From Paracoccaceae bacterium (GTDB lineage Bacteria; Pseudomonadota; Alphaproteobacteria; Rhodobacterales; Rhodobacteraceae), in contig JAQWNW010000038.1 in the NCBI GenBank assembly GCA_029246285.1, forward strand, positions 1-64,000: a DNA stretch of 64,000 bases, written 5' to 3'. This document shows positions 19,137 through 28,540 of the stretch, one piece after another. Each line of letters begins with the position of its first letter. Position 1 is the first letter of the stretch. A model generated the notes under the pieces. That model did not search any database, was not told where the DNA came from, and saw nothing but the letters and a program-made list of their open reading frames with translations. Both the position numbers and the translations under genes were made by a program.

Positions 19137-21341
19137 ATGACCGAATTTAAATATTCAATTGACTCTGATGGCGTGGCAATCATTTCTTGGGACGTACCTA
19201 ATAAAACAATGAATGTAATGTCTCTCGAAGGTTTAAATGAACTGGATAAGCATTTTGATTCAGCATTATCTGATGACAAAGTAAAAGGTATTGTAGTCAC
19301 ATCTGGAAAACGTGATTTTGCTGGGGGAATGGATTTAAATGTTTTGGCTGACATGAAGACAACACAAGGAGAAAATCCAGCGCTAGGTTTATTCAATGGA
19401 ATAATGCAAATTCATAAACTTTTACGTAAAATCGAACTCGCAGGAATGAACCCGAAAACCAAAAAAGGTGCCAAACCAGTAGCAGCAGCTATAACTGGTA
19501 CGGCAGCCGGGATAGGACTAGAACTTCCACTCGCGTGTCATCGCATCTTTGCCATAGATAATGAAAAATCAAAGATAGGTTTACCAGAAATTTTAGTAGG
19601 GATTTTTCCAGGAGCTGGTGGAACAACCCGTTTAGTAAGAAAATTAGGAGCTATGAATGCTGCCCCATTCTTATTAGAAGGCAAAATGCTGTCCCCTTCA
19701 AAAATGAAATTAGCTGGTATTATAGATGAACTCACTGACAAAAATGATTTACTTTCTCGTGCGAAAGCATGGGTGCTTAATGCCACTGATGCAGACTGCA
19801 TAAAACCCTGGGATGATAAAAGTTATAAAATGCCGGGAGGGGAACCCTACCATCCCAATGGATATATGACATTTGCTGGAGCCTCAGTAATGGTTAACTC
19901 TAAAACTCAAGGGGCTTTCCCTGCTGCAAAAGCTTTACTATCGGCTGTTTATGAAGGGGCTCAAGTACCCTTTGAAACAGCTCTAAAAATTGAAGCAAGA
20001 TGGTTTACGAAAATTTTAATGAACCCATCATCAGAATCAATGATTAGATCTCTGTTTATAAATAAAGAAGCCTTGGAAAAAGGTGCCGTAAGGCCCAAAG
20101 ACATACCAAACCAAAAAGTTGAGAAGATTGGAATTATAGGTGCTGGTATGATGGGTGCTGGCATTTCGTATGTATCAGCTCTTGCTGGAATTAAGGTTGT
20201 ACTTCTAGATATGAAAGAAGAAGACGCTCAAAAGGGTAAATCACATGCTGAAAACCTCTTAAATATCGGAGTTAAGCGAAAGAAAATAGATGAAAAGAAA
20301 AAATCTGTAGTATTAGATTTGATAACTCCAACCACCAAATTTGAAGATTTGAAAGACTGTGACTTAATAGTAGAAGCGGTGTTTGAAGACCCAGCAGTAA
20401 AAGCAGAGGTTACCAAAAAAGTAGAAGCCATCATTGATAAAAACTGTATTTTTGCGTCAAACACCTCCACGCTACCAATTACATCTCTTGCAAGCGCTTC
20501 AAAAAGGCCTGAACAATTTATTGGAATCCATTTTTTTAGCCCAGTTGACAGAATGTTACTGGTAGAAATTATCAAAGGTAGCGTAACTGGAGATATGGCC
20601 GTTGCAAAAGCATTAGATTATGTTCGACAAATTAAGAAGACACCAATTGTAGTTAATGATGCACGTTTTTTCTATGCAAATAGATGTATCATTCCATACG
20701 TGAATGAAGGTGCAATGATGGTCTCAGAGGGAATAACGCCAGCCTCAATTGAAAATGCAGCAAAACAACTTGGCTTTCCTTTAGGGCCTCTTCAGTTAAC
20801 TGATGAAACATCCATTGACCTTGGGGTGAAAATTATAAAGGCAACCAGGGCCGCAATGGGAAATGAGTACCCTGAGAAAAACGGAGATGAAGTTAGCTTT
20901 AAATTATTTGAAGAAGGAAGGCTTGGCCGAAAAACGAACGCTGGTTTTTACGATTATGATGAAAAGGGAAAAAGAACCTACCTTTGGAATGGTCTGAACG
21001 AGACTTGGCCAGTAAAGAAACATCAACCTAAGTTTGAAGAAATAAAAAATCGCCTTATGTTGAGTCAGGTGCTAGAGGCTGTGAAAGCCTTTGAGGAAGG
21101 TGTACTAGAAGATATACGAGAAGGTGATGTTGGAGCTATTTTAGGTTGGGGCTTCGCTCCATGGTCAGGAGGGCCTTTTGGATGGGTGGATATGGTGGGC
21201 ATACAGAATGTTGTAAACATGTGTAATACTTTATCTGTATCTGAAGGACAACGATTTGCGGCACCTCAGATCTTACTAGATATGGCTAAAAATAATGAAA
21301 CATTCTACGGAAAATTCATCAAGAATAAAAATGCAGCTTGA
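19137..21341 (+). CDS. Bifunctional enoyl-CoA hydratase / 3-hydroxyacyl-CoA dehydrogenase (FadJ/FadB-like)
   Basis: A 734-residue multifunctional beta-oxidation protein. The N-terminal crotonase domain covers about residues 1-280, with FAGGMDLNVLADM (oxyanion-hole side) and LPEILVGIFPGAGGTTRLVRK carrying the catalytic Glu. The Rossmann domain begins at about residue 331 (IGIIGAGMMGAGISYV) and binds NAD. IHFFSPVDRMLLVEI carries the dehydrogenase His. The C-terminal helical repeats follow to the end. It forms a complex with the preceding thiolase in related bacteria. The gene ends nine bases before the convergent EamA transporter stop. Confidence 0.93.
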   Translation: MTEFKYSIDSDGVAIISWDVPNKTMNVMSLEGLNELDKHFDSALSDDKVKGIVVTSGKRDFAGGMDLNVLADMKTTQGENPALGLFNGIMQIHKLLRKIELAGMNPKTKKGAKPVAAAITGTAAGIGLELPLACHRIFAIDNEKSKIGLPEILVGIFPGAGGTTRLVRKLGAMNAAPFLLEGKMLSPSKMKLAGIIDELTDKNDLLSRAKAWVLNATDADCIKPWDDKSYKMPGGEPYHPNGYMTFAGASVMVNSKTQGAFPAAKALLSAVYEGAQVPFETALKIEARWFTKILMNPSSESMIRSLFINKEALEKGAVRPKDIPNQKVEKIGIIGAGMMGAGISYVSALAGIKVVLLDMKEEDAQKGKSHAENLLNIGVKRKKIDEKKKSVVLDLITPTTKFEDLKDCDLIVEAVFEDPAVKAEVTKKVEAIIDKNCIFASNTSTLPITSLASASKRPEQFIGIHFFSPVDRMLLVEIIKGSVTGDMAVAKALDYVRQIKKTPIVVNDARFFYANRCIIPYVNEGAMMVSEGITPASIENAAKQLGFPLGPLQLTDETSIDLGVKIIKATRAAMGNEYPEKNGDEVSFKLFEEGRLGRKTNAGFYDYDEKGKRTYLWNGLNETWPVKKHQPKFEEIKNRLMLSQVLEAVKAFEEGVLEDIREGDVGAILGWGFAPWSGGPFGWVDMVGIQNVVNMCNTLSVSEGQRFAAPQILLDMAKNNETFYGKFIKNKNAA

Positions 21342-21350
21342 AAACTGTAA

Positions 21351-22289
21351 TCATTCATCTCGTTCGCCAGCTCTCAATATAATAATTATCCCTGCTGACG
21401 CGATTAATATGACACCTATCAAAGCTGTAAAATCAAGTAATTCGCCAAACAACATGTAACCCCAAAAACCCGCACTTATTAAAAATGCATACTCAAATAC
21501 AGAAACATAAGAGGCGTCAGCGACTTGATATCCTCTCGTTATCAATGCAACTCCTACAACAGAGACAACAGCCTGTACTAATACAATCAAATTAAAATTT
21601 AGACTTGGCCAAACCAAACCTTTTGTCAAAAAAGTACTTTGACCAGAAATAGGGAAAATAGTAAAATACGTAAGTCCTAAAAATCCAAAAATGCCTAAAG
21701 CAACAAAAAAGCCTAAGGTTAGAACCTCTGTACTTTCATCTGAACACAAGTGTCGAGTGGTTAAACCCAACATACCGTAAAAAAACCCTGAAATTACGGG
21801 CAAGAAAGAGAAATAACTCAATTCCTCTAGGTCCGGCTTCAAGACAAGGAGTACACCAATAAAACCTATAAATACCGCTAATATCCTCCAAACTCCAATC
21901 CTTAAGCGGAAATAAACGCTTGATATAATTAATACAAAGATTGGTGCCGTAAATAACCCAGCTCCTGCTTCGGCAATAGGAATAACAGATAATGAACTAA
22001 AATAGATTATCATTGAACTAGCGCCAAAAAAACTTCGAATTGCAACAGGAAGGATTTTTTTTGGCCGTAAACTTAATTGGTAAATCCTAGAAAAAAATAT
22101 TAAAATCATACAAATAATTAACGATCTACTTGCATGAAACTGCCAAACACTTCCACCCTCTCCTATGTACTTTATAAAATTATCGACTAGGCCAATCATT
22201 GACATGGCGGTTACCACTAGAATACCAGCCAAAACTAATCGATTTTGCTCTAGTCTTTGCAAGAAAAACCTTCCATTTCTAGTTGCCAA
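21351..22289 (-). CDS. EamA/DMT-family transporter
   Basis: A 312-residue membrane protein with ten hydrophobic segments arranged as two EamA repeats (residues about 20-145 and 165-305), the RhaT/DMT export fold. GGSVWQFHASRSLIICMILI and SVVGVALITRGYQVADASYV are within the two repeats. The frame begins with TTG at 22289, and the next ATG at about residue 26 would cut into the first helix, so TTG is taken as the start. It is convergent with the FadJ-like gene and divergent from the acyl-CoA ligase. The substrate is unknown. Confidence 0.82.
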   Translation of the reverse strand: MATRNGRFFLQRLEQNRLVLAGILVVTAMSMIGLVDNFIKYIGEGGSVWQFHASRSLIICMILIFFSRIYQLSLRPKKILPVAIRSFFGASSMIIYFSSLSVIPIAEAGAGLFTAPIFVLIISSVYFRLRIGVWRILAVFIGFIGVLLVLKPDLEELSYFSFLPVISGFFYGMLGLTTRHLCSDESTEVLTLGFFVALGIFGFLGLTYFTIFPISGQSTFLTKGLVWPSLNFNLIVLVQAVVSVVGVALITRGYQVADASYVSVFEYAFLISAGFWGYMLFGELLDFTALIGVILIASAGIIIILRAGERDE

Positions 22290-22363
22290 AATTATGCAAA
22301 TATATAAACATAACAGGCTAATACTGACGTATTAATGGGTAGAGTTAAAACTGGAGGAACACA

Positions 22364-23989
22364 ATGGGTTGGATGCGAGATGAAAATGGGCTCGAAAAAA
22401 ATAATGCCAATTATATACCTCTTACCCCACTGTCGCATATAAATAGAGCAGCAGAGGTTTTTCCTAATCGAGAAGCGGTAATTTATGGGAACCATAGAAA
22501 AACTTGGTTAGAAACGAAGCATCGCTGCTCCAAATTAGCTGACGCTTTAAGTAAAATGGGAGTGAAGCCCGGTGATGTCGTCGCTACAATAATACCTAAC
22601 CTTCCAGCTCAGGTTGAAGCACACTTTGGGATACCAGCCTGTGGAGCAGTCTTAAACACTATAAATACTCGGTTAGAGAAACAAACCATTAGTTACATTT
22701 TAAGCCATGGAGAGGCTAAAGTTGTTTTAGTTGATTCTCAGTTCTTAAGTGTTGTTGAGCAAGCGATAGAGATGATGGAAGGAATTGGTCCAAAGATAAT
22801 TGAGGTTGCTGATTTAGAAGCTGGTATTGTTAAGTCTGGTAAATACCCTGAATATGAAGATTTAATAAACTCAGCATCTTCAAATTATGAATGGATCATG
22901 CCTAAAGACGAATGGGAGAGCATCTCCCTAAACTATACCTCTGGAACAACTGGAAGACCTAAAGGCGTCGTTAGTCATCATAGGGGGTCTTACTTAATGA
23001 CAATGGGGACTGTCATTAGTTGGAAAATGACGCTTTACCCAAAATATCTGACGATTGTTCCTTTGTTCCATTGTAACGGCTGGAATCATACTTGGATGAT
23101 GCCTTTACTTGGTGGAACCATAGTATGCTGTAGAGATATAACAGCCAAAGCCATTTACGCTGCGATTGCAAACGAAGGTGTTACTCATTTTGGTGGGGCA
23201 CCCATAGTATTAAATACAATTATTAATGCTTCAGATGATGATCGACAAACTTTTTCCCATAGAGTTGAGATTTTTACAGCTGGCGCGCCTCCAGCTGCAG
23301 CAACTTTAGCAGCTATTGAAAAAATCGGTTTTAATGTTACTCAGGTTTATGGATTAACTGAAACTTATGGTCACGTAACAGAATGCTTATGGAATGAGGA
23401 AGACTGGGGCGAATTACCAGAGCCTGAAAAGGCATCTATAAAAGCCAGACAAGGTGTTTTGTTCCCTATGATGGAAGAAATTACTGTCATCAATAAAGAA
23501 ACCTTAGAAACTACTCCTAGAGATGGCAAAACTCTGGGCGAAATTGCAATTCGAGGCAATTCCGTCATGAAAGGATATTACAAAAACACAGAAGCTACAA
23601 AGGAAGCTTTTGAGGGTGGTTTTTTTCACTCTGGTGATATAGCAAAAATTTATCCTGACGCACATATTCAGATAGCTGATCGCGCAAAAGACATCATTAT
23701 ATCTGGTGGGGAAAATGTAAGTTCAGTTGAAATAGAAAGTGCCTTGATGAATCATCCATTAGTTAGTTTGTGTGCGGTTGTCGCAATGCCTGACAAAAAA
23801 TGGGGTGAAGTTCCCTGCGCGTTTATAGAGTTAAAAGAGAGTAGTGTCTGCTCAGAAGAAGAAATTATCACATTTGTCAGATCGCAACTCGCCGGATTTA
23901 AAACTCCAAAAAAAGTAATCTTCCAAGAGTTACCTAAAACTTCGACAGGAAAAATTCAAAAATTTCAATTACGTGACCAAATAAAATAA
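22364..23989 (+). CDS. AMP-forming acyl-CoA synthetase (medium-chain or DmdB-like)
   Basis: Activates a carboxylic acid to its CoA thioester with ATP, through an acyl-adenylate. The protein is 541 residues. The P-loop is YTSGTTGRPKG near residue 191, AGAPP and QVYGLTETYGH are the adenylate-binding motifs, SGDIA and DRAKDIIISGGENVSSVEIE lie at the hinge, and the catalytic Lys is in PKTSTGKIQKFQLR. GCGG...GGAGGAACACA upstream includes a GGAGG site before the ATG. The sequence resembles the branch that includes DmdB (methylmercaptopropionate-CoA ligase) and medium-chain ligases, and these cannot be told apart by eye. It supplies substrate for the beta-oxidation block just upstream. Confidence 0.9.
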   Translation: MGWMRDENGLEKNNANYIPLTPLSHINRAAEVFPNREAVIYGNHRKTWLETKHRCSKLADALSKMGVKPGDVVATIIPNLPAQVEAHFGIPACGAVLNTINTRLEKQTISYILSHGEAKVVLVDSQFLSVVEQAIEMMEGIGPKIIEVADLEAGIVKSGKYPEYEDLINSASSNYEWIMPKDEWESISLNYTSGTTGRPKGVVSHHRGSYLMTMGTVISWKMTLYPKYLTIVPLFHCNGWNHTWMMPLLGGTIVCCRDITAKAIYAAIANEGVTHFGGAPIVLNTIINASDDDRQTFSHRVEIFTAGAPPAAATLAAIEKIGFNVTQVYGLTETYGHVTECLWNEEDWGELPEPEKASIKARQGVLFPMMEEITVINKETLETTPRDGKTLGEIAIRGNSVMKGYYKNTEATKEAFEGGFFHSGDIAKIYPDAHIQIADRAKDIIISGGENVSSVEIESALMNHPLVSLCAVVAMPDKKWGEVPCAFIELKESSVCSEEEIITFVRSQLAGFKTPKKVIFQELPKTSTGKIQKFQLRDQIK

Positions 23990-24083
23990 TCTGAGCTATT
24001 CTTTCTATATCTATCTTTCATTTATAATTCAGATATTATCTATCTGAAAATAAAGCTAAAATCATAATTAAGATCTGAATACT

Positions 24084-25094
24084 ATGACTGCATTAGACCA
24101 ATATGAGCGCCTCGAAGCGACAGGCCTTTGGCGAGAAACCAAAACTAGTCAGAATATTGAAGTTTTGATTACCTTTGGAAATGCATCATTAATATTGTCT
24201 GACTTTACTGGAAATCCCCTTACACACTGGTCGCTACCAGCGGTGGCAAGACTAAATAAGGGCAAAACACCCGCAATATATAGCCCAAATTCTTATGGTA
24301 TTGAAACTTTAGAAATAGACGACGAAGCGATGATAATCGCAATTGAAGAAGTTAGAAAAACTATTAAGAGTCGGCGACCTCGCAAAGGTAGATTACGAAT
24401 TTTAACTTTTCTGACAACCTTACTCATTATTTTACTATTAGCAATTTTTTGGTTACCAAATATTCTCATTCAACACACAAGTAGTTTAGTCTATGCCGAG
24501 CAACGAAAACAAATTGGCTTTCAATTAATAGATCATATTTCAAAATTTATTGGACCTAATTGCGCAACTGATAGTGAAATAAATCCTCTAAACCAACTAG
24601 AGAGCCGATTATTTCCTAATAGCGATATTAAGATTTATGTTTTTTCAGGTGGAATTAAATCGGCAATCCACTTACCCGGACAATTCATTCTGTTAAATCA
24701 ATTCATTGTGGAAGATTTCGAAACTCCTGACGTGGTTGCCGGTTTCTCAATAATAGAAAAAATAAAAATGGACAAGCATGACCCTATTGAGCAATTGTTA
24801 TCTTTCGCAGGAACTCGAGCTGTTTTGAAATTTCTAACAACTGGAAGGTTAAGTCAAATTACTCTAGAGCAATATGCAAAATATATTCTATCTTTGGAAC
24901 CAGTTAAACTTGAAACCGAATTGATCATTTCAGAATTTAAATTAAGAGATGTTAATCTTGACCCTTATGCTTATGCGATTGATGTTACTGGAGAAACAAC
25001 TTCAGAATTAATCGAGCAAAACAGTAACTTTGAAAATCGACAAATCTTAACCAAACAAGAATGGCTGAACTTACAGAGCATCTGCGAAAGATAA
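24084..25094 (+). CDS. Membrane-anchored protein of unknown function, possibly degenerate M48-like
   Basis: A 336-residue protein with one strong membrane helix at about residues 107-127 (ILTFLTTLLIILLLAIFWLP), preceded by an Arg/Lys-rich cytoplasmic stretch (KSRRPRKGRLR). The following domain, with SSAIHLPGQFILLNQFIVEDFETPDVVAGF-like arrangement (seen in part), resembles the fold order of M48 peptidases. However, no HExxH zinc motif is present, so peptidase activity is unlikely. Such genes are often found beside lolD/lolC in Rhodobacterales, but I do not know a function. Its 3' end overlaps the convergent lolD gene by 24 bases. Confidence 0.65.
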   Translation: MTALDQYERLEATGLWRETKTSQNIEVLITFGNASLILSDFTGNPLTHWSLPAVARLNKGKTPAIYSPNSYGIETLEIDDEAMIIAIEEVRKTIKSRRPRKGRLRILTFLTTLLIILLLAIFWLPNILIQHTSSLVYAEQRKQIGFQLIDHISKFIGPNCATDSEINPLNQLESRLFPNSDIKIYVFSGGIKSAIHLPGQFILLNQFIVEDFETPDVVAGFSIIEKIKMDKHDPIEQLLSFAGTRAVLKFLTTGRLSQITLEQYAKYILSLEPVKLETELIISEFKLRDVNLDPYAYAIDVTGETTSELIEQNSNFENRQILTKQEWLNLQSICER

Positions 25095-25763
25095 AAGCCC
25101 ACCTTTCAAATTTAGTGTTCGATCCATTCGATCAGCTAAATCAAGATCATGTGTCGCTACAACTGTGGATATCTGAAGTTTCCTCGTCATCTCTTCAATC
25201 AGACTGTATACATTCAACGAGGCGTCAAAATCCAGATTTCCAGTAGGCTCATCTGCAAGCAAGACCATAGGATTGTTAACTAGTGCTCGACATAACGCCA
25301 CTCTCTGCTGTTCTCCGCCAGACAGTTCCCCAGGCCTATGCAATATGCGTTCACTTAATCCAACTTCTTCTAGAAGTTCCCTTGCAGCACGCAGAGCTTG
25401 TTTATGCTCCTTACCAGAAGCAAGTTGGGGTAATGCAACATTATCAAGGGCGGTAAATTCAGAAATTAAATGGTGAAATTGATAAACAAAACCTATTTTT
25501 TCTCGCCTTATAAATGTCCGTTCTTGCTCTGAGCAGTTTCTCACCGACAACCCGTCAATTAGGACTTCACCACCATCGAATTCGTCTAATAGACCAGCAA
25601 TGTGTAAAAGCGTTGACTTGCCCGCCCCAGACGGTCCTGTTAAAGAAACAAGCTCTCCTTGGCTTACAGATAAATTCACTTCTTTAAGTACCTGAATTTT
25701 ATTTGACTTAACCATTTCATATGATTTTGTGACTTCGCAAAGTTGCAAATTAAATTTACTCAT
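25071..25763 (-). CDS. lolD: Lipoprotein-releasing ABC transporter ATPase LolD
   Basis: A 230-residue ABC ATPase. Walker A is GPSGAGKST near residue 41, the Q-loop is VYQFHHLISEFTALDNV, the signature is LSGGEQQRVALCRAL, and Walker B is LLADEPTGNLD. The Lol-type sequence after the Q-loop (HHLISEFTALDNVALPQL) distinguishes it from MacB. It energises transfer of outer-membrane lipoproteins from the inner membrane to the carrier LolA. It follows the LolC/E gene with an eight-base overlap, so both are co-translated. The 3' end overlaps the membrane protein gene on the other strand. Confidence 0.9.
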   Translation of the reverse strand: MSKFNLQLCEVTKSYEMVKSNKIQVLKEVNLSVSQGELVSLTGPSGAGKSTLLHIAGLLDEFDGGEVLIDGLSVRNCSEQERTFIRREKIGFVYQFHHLISEFTALDNVALPQLASGKEHKQALRAARELLEEVGLSERILHRPGELSGGEQQRVALCRALVNNPMVLLADEPTGNLDFDASLNVYSLIEEMTRKLQISTVVATHDLDLADRMDRTLNLKGGLLSFADAL

Positions 25764-27039
25764 CTCTCAAGGCCTCTACTGGATTTAATTTAGAAGCCCG
25801 CCTTGCTGGAAAGAACGTGACAACAAAAGAAAGAGTAATTGAAAGTGAACTAGCGAGTAAAATATCACTTAATTCTAAACGTGCTGGCAATTTAGAAAGG
25901 TACCTTACCGAGGGGTCCCAAATATCTGCACCCCTCAAGTCACTTATAATATTAAAAATCGGATCAATATTTAAAATAAAAATGCAGCCAATAAAAACAC
26001 CACAGATGGTACCTAAAACACCAACTACGGCTCCACATATGAAAAATATCCTCAAAATAGAACGTTGTGTCAAACCAATGGTTCGTAAAATACCTATATC
26101 CCTGCCTTTATTCTTAACCAACATGATCAGTCCAGAGACAATATTTAAGGAAGCTATTAGGACAAGTATTGAAAGTATCACAAACATTACGTTATCTTCA
26201 ACTTTCAAGGCATTTAGAAACGCGCCTGATCTATCCTTCCAAGTCCAAAATAATGATCCTGGATTAACTAAACTCTTAAGCTCAATAACAACTTCATCAA
26301 TATTATCCGGCTCTGAGACAAAAACCTCTATCTCGTCAACCCCATTAGACTTGTTAAAATAAATCTGTGCCTGGCCAAGGGGCATATATATTCTGGTATT
26401 ATCAATATCATATCTACCGACCTCAAAAATATATATCACTTCAAAAATTTCAACTTTGGGAATTGTTCCAAATACTGTCTTTAATCCATTTGGAGAAATT
26501 AGTTTTATAGTATCGCCAGGTATTACTTGTAATTCCCGTGCAATCCCACTTCCGAGTGCAATCCCAGCACGAAAATTAGAAATATCGCCTATCCCAATTT
26601 TAGGATTAGCAATTAAGGGTATTTCCAACAAGTCTTTAGATCTTATCCCTAAAATTTGAACTCCAACATTTTTATCGTTTGCCGTTGCCATAACTTGACT
26701 TTTTATTATTGGAGAGGCCAAATTAATATTTTCTATTGAAGAAATTCTATGAACGAGTTCATCATAGTTCTTAATTAGGCGGCTTTTCGCCCCATTTTCG
26801 GAAATATATGAGGGATTATAAATAGTAACATGAGAATTGGCTCCCAGGATTGTTTGTAGGAATTCATAACGAAATCCGGACCGCACAGCTAATGTAACAA
26901 TCAATGCAAAAACAGCCAAAGTTATTCCAAAGAATGAGATAATTGTCATTATAGAAATGCCACCATCTCTTTTCTTGGCCCTTAAATAAGCCCATGCTAA
27001 CTGCCATTCGTATTTTGCAAAAGGTTTTGATACACTCAA
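25756..27039 (-). CDS. Lipoprotein-releasing system transmembrane protein LolC/LolE
   Basis: FtsX-family permease of 427 residues. The N-terminal helix (about 27-50, ISIMTIISFFGITLAVFALIV) is followed by a periplasmic MacB-like domain of about 230 residues and then three C-terminal helices (VILSILVLIASLNIVSGLIM, a second, and a third near 390). NIVSGLIMLVKNKGRDIGILRTIGL is the coupling region for LolD. Only one permease gene is present, so the complex probably is a homodimer of the LolF type or uses another subunit elsewhere. It lies 35 bases downstream of proS on the same strand. Confidence 0.9.
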   Translation of the reverse strand: MSVSKPFAKYEWQLAWAYLRAKKRDGGISIMTIISFFGITLAVFALIVTLAVRSGFRYEFLQTILGANSHVTIYNPSYISENGAKSRLIKNYDELVHRISSIENINLASPIIKSQVMATANDKNVGVQILGIRSKDLLEIPLIANPKIGIGDISNFRAGIALGSGIARELQVIPGDTIKLISPNGLKTVFGTIPKVEIFEVIYIFEVGRYDIDNTRIYMPLGQAQIYFNKSNGVDEIEVFVSEPDNIDEVVIELKSLVNPGSLFWTWKDRSGAFLNALKVEDNVMFVILSILVLIASLNIVSGLIMLVKNKGRDIGILRTIGLTQRSILRIFFICGAVVGVLGTICGVFIGCIFILNIDPIFNIISDLRGADIWDPSVRYLSKLPARLELSDILLASSLSITLSFVVTFFPARRASKLNPVEALRDE

Positions 27040-27074
27040 AAGAAATACCTTATTATCTAAATTTTCATTTTTAC

Positions 27075-28418
27075 TTAATCAGCTTGCTCATAAATCTCTG
27101 TAATTTTTCTAATTGCAAGTTCTGGTGACAATTCAATGCTTTCTCCAGATTTTCGGGATGTAACCTCTACTACCCCATTTTTGACTCCTCTTGGGCCAAC
27201 AGTAATGCGCCACGGAATCCCTATCAAATCCATAGTCGCAAATTTACTACCTGCTCGTTCGTTTGTATCATCATAAAGACAATCATATCCAAAATCAGAA
27301 AATGTTTTATAAATACTTGAACAAACATTGTCAGTCTCTTCATCTCCTTGTTTTAAATTGATAATACCAACTTGAAATGGAGTTACATTTTCTGGCCATA
27401 TAATTCCTTTATCATCATGACTTGCTTCAATTATAGCACCCAATAGACGACTAACTCCAATTCCATGGCTTCCCATATGGACAGGTATTTTCACTCCCTC
27501 AGAATTATTAACATTTGCGCCCATTGCTTCAGAATATTTGGTACCAAAATAAAAAATTTGACCAACTTCAATGGCACGACTGGTTATTTGCTGATCTTTT
27601 GGAACCATTTTATCAAAGCTTGCATTATCGTGAGTTTCATCTGTTCGTGCATAAGGGCTTGTCCATTCATTAAAAATTTCTTGACACTGATCTTTATTTT
27701 CAAAGTCAACCTGGCGATCTCCTAAGCTTAAGTTTAATATGGACTTATCAAAAAATACTTCAGACTCTCCAGTTTCCGCCAATACTAAAAACTCATGCGA
27801 ATAGTCTCCACCAATAGGCCCTGTATCTGCGCGCATTGGAATAGCTTTTAGTCCAAGTCGTTCGTATGTTCTCAGGTAACTAATAAGATGCCGGTTATAA
27901 GAGTGCAGCGCATTGTCTTTATCTACATCAAAATTATAACCATCTTTCATATAAAATTCTCTTCCTCTCATCACTCCAAATCTTGGTCGCCTCTCGTCTC
28001 TAAATTTCCACTGAATATGATATAATGTTAATGGCAAATCTCTGTAACTATTAACATGTGACCTAAATATATCTGTAATTAGTTCCTCATTTGTTGGCCC
28101 ATATAAGAGATCTCGACTATGACGATCTTTTATACGCAGCATTTCTTCACCATAATCTTCATATCGCCCGCTTTCCTTCCAAAGTTCTGCAGATTGCAAG
28201 GTGGGCATAAGCATAGGAATATGCCCAGCTAATTTTTGCTCTTGATGCACGATATTTTCAATCTTTTTCAAAACCTTAAAACCCATTGGAAGCCATGAGT
28301 AAATTCCAGATGATGACTGCTTGATCATTCCCGATCTTAGCATCAAACGGTGACTAATAATTTGTGCCTCGGCTGGATTTTCTTTTAATAATGGCAGAAA
28401 GTAACGACTTAAACGCAT
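27075..28418 (-). CDS. proS: Prolyl-tRNA synthetase (short, without editing domain)
   Basis: Class II synthetase of 447 residues that attaches proline to tRNA-Pro. The motifs are visible: [15 protein letters not shown] and [19 protein letters not shown] (motif 2), and [18 protein letters not shown] (motif 3). The editing INS domain seen in the 570-residue E. coli enzyme is absent, as is usual for alphaproteobacteria. The C-terminal anticodon-binding domain is [10 protein letters not shown] to the end. It is followed by lolC/E and lolD on the same strand, an arrangement common in Rhodobacterales. Confidence 0.94.
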   Translation of the reverse strand: MRLSRYFLPLLKENPAEAQIISHRLMLRSGMIKQSSSGIYSWLPMGFKVLKKIENIVHQEQKLAGHIPMLMPTLQSAELWKESGRYEDYGEEMLRIKDRHSRDLLYGPTNEELITDIFRSHVNSYRDLPLTLYHIQWKFRDERRPRFGVMRGREFYMKDGYNFDVDKDNALHSYNRHLISYLRTYERLGLKAIPMRADTGPIGGDYSHEFLVLAETGESEVFFDKSILNLSLGDRQVDFENKDQCQEIFNEWTSPYARTDETHDNASFDKMVPKDQQITSRAIEVGQIFYFGTKYSEAMGANVNNSEGVKIPVHMGSHGIGVSRLLGAIIEASHDDKGIIWPENVTPFQVGIINLKQGDEETDNVCSSIYKTFSDFGYDCLYDDTNERAGSKFATMDLIGIPWRITVGPRGVKNGVVEVTSRKSGESIELSPELAIRKITEIYEQAD

Positions 28419-28540
28419 TCAAAAACTCCAAATTGTAATTTTATTTAACTTAAGCGATTGACCGGATATGAGCAAGCAAAGTCAATCTAAATTACAAAAA
28501 CCTTATTGTGTTAAAAGACACCAACGATTATTAATTGAGA

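Noticed and set aside
25817-26362. A 181-codon open frame antisense to the lolC/E gene
   Set aside because: It lies wholly inside a well-supported permease gene, has low-complexity composition and matches no family I recognise.
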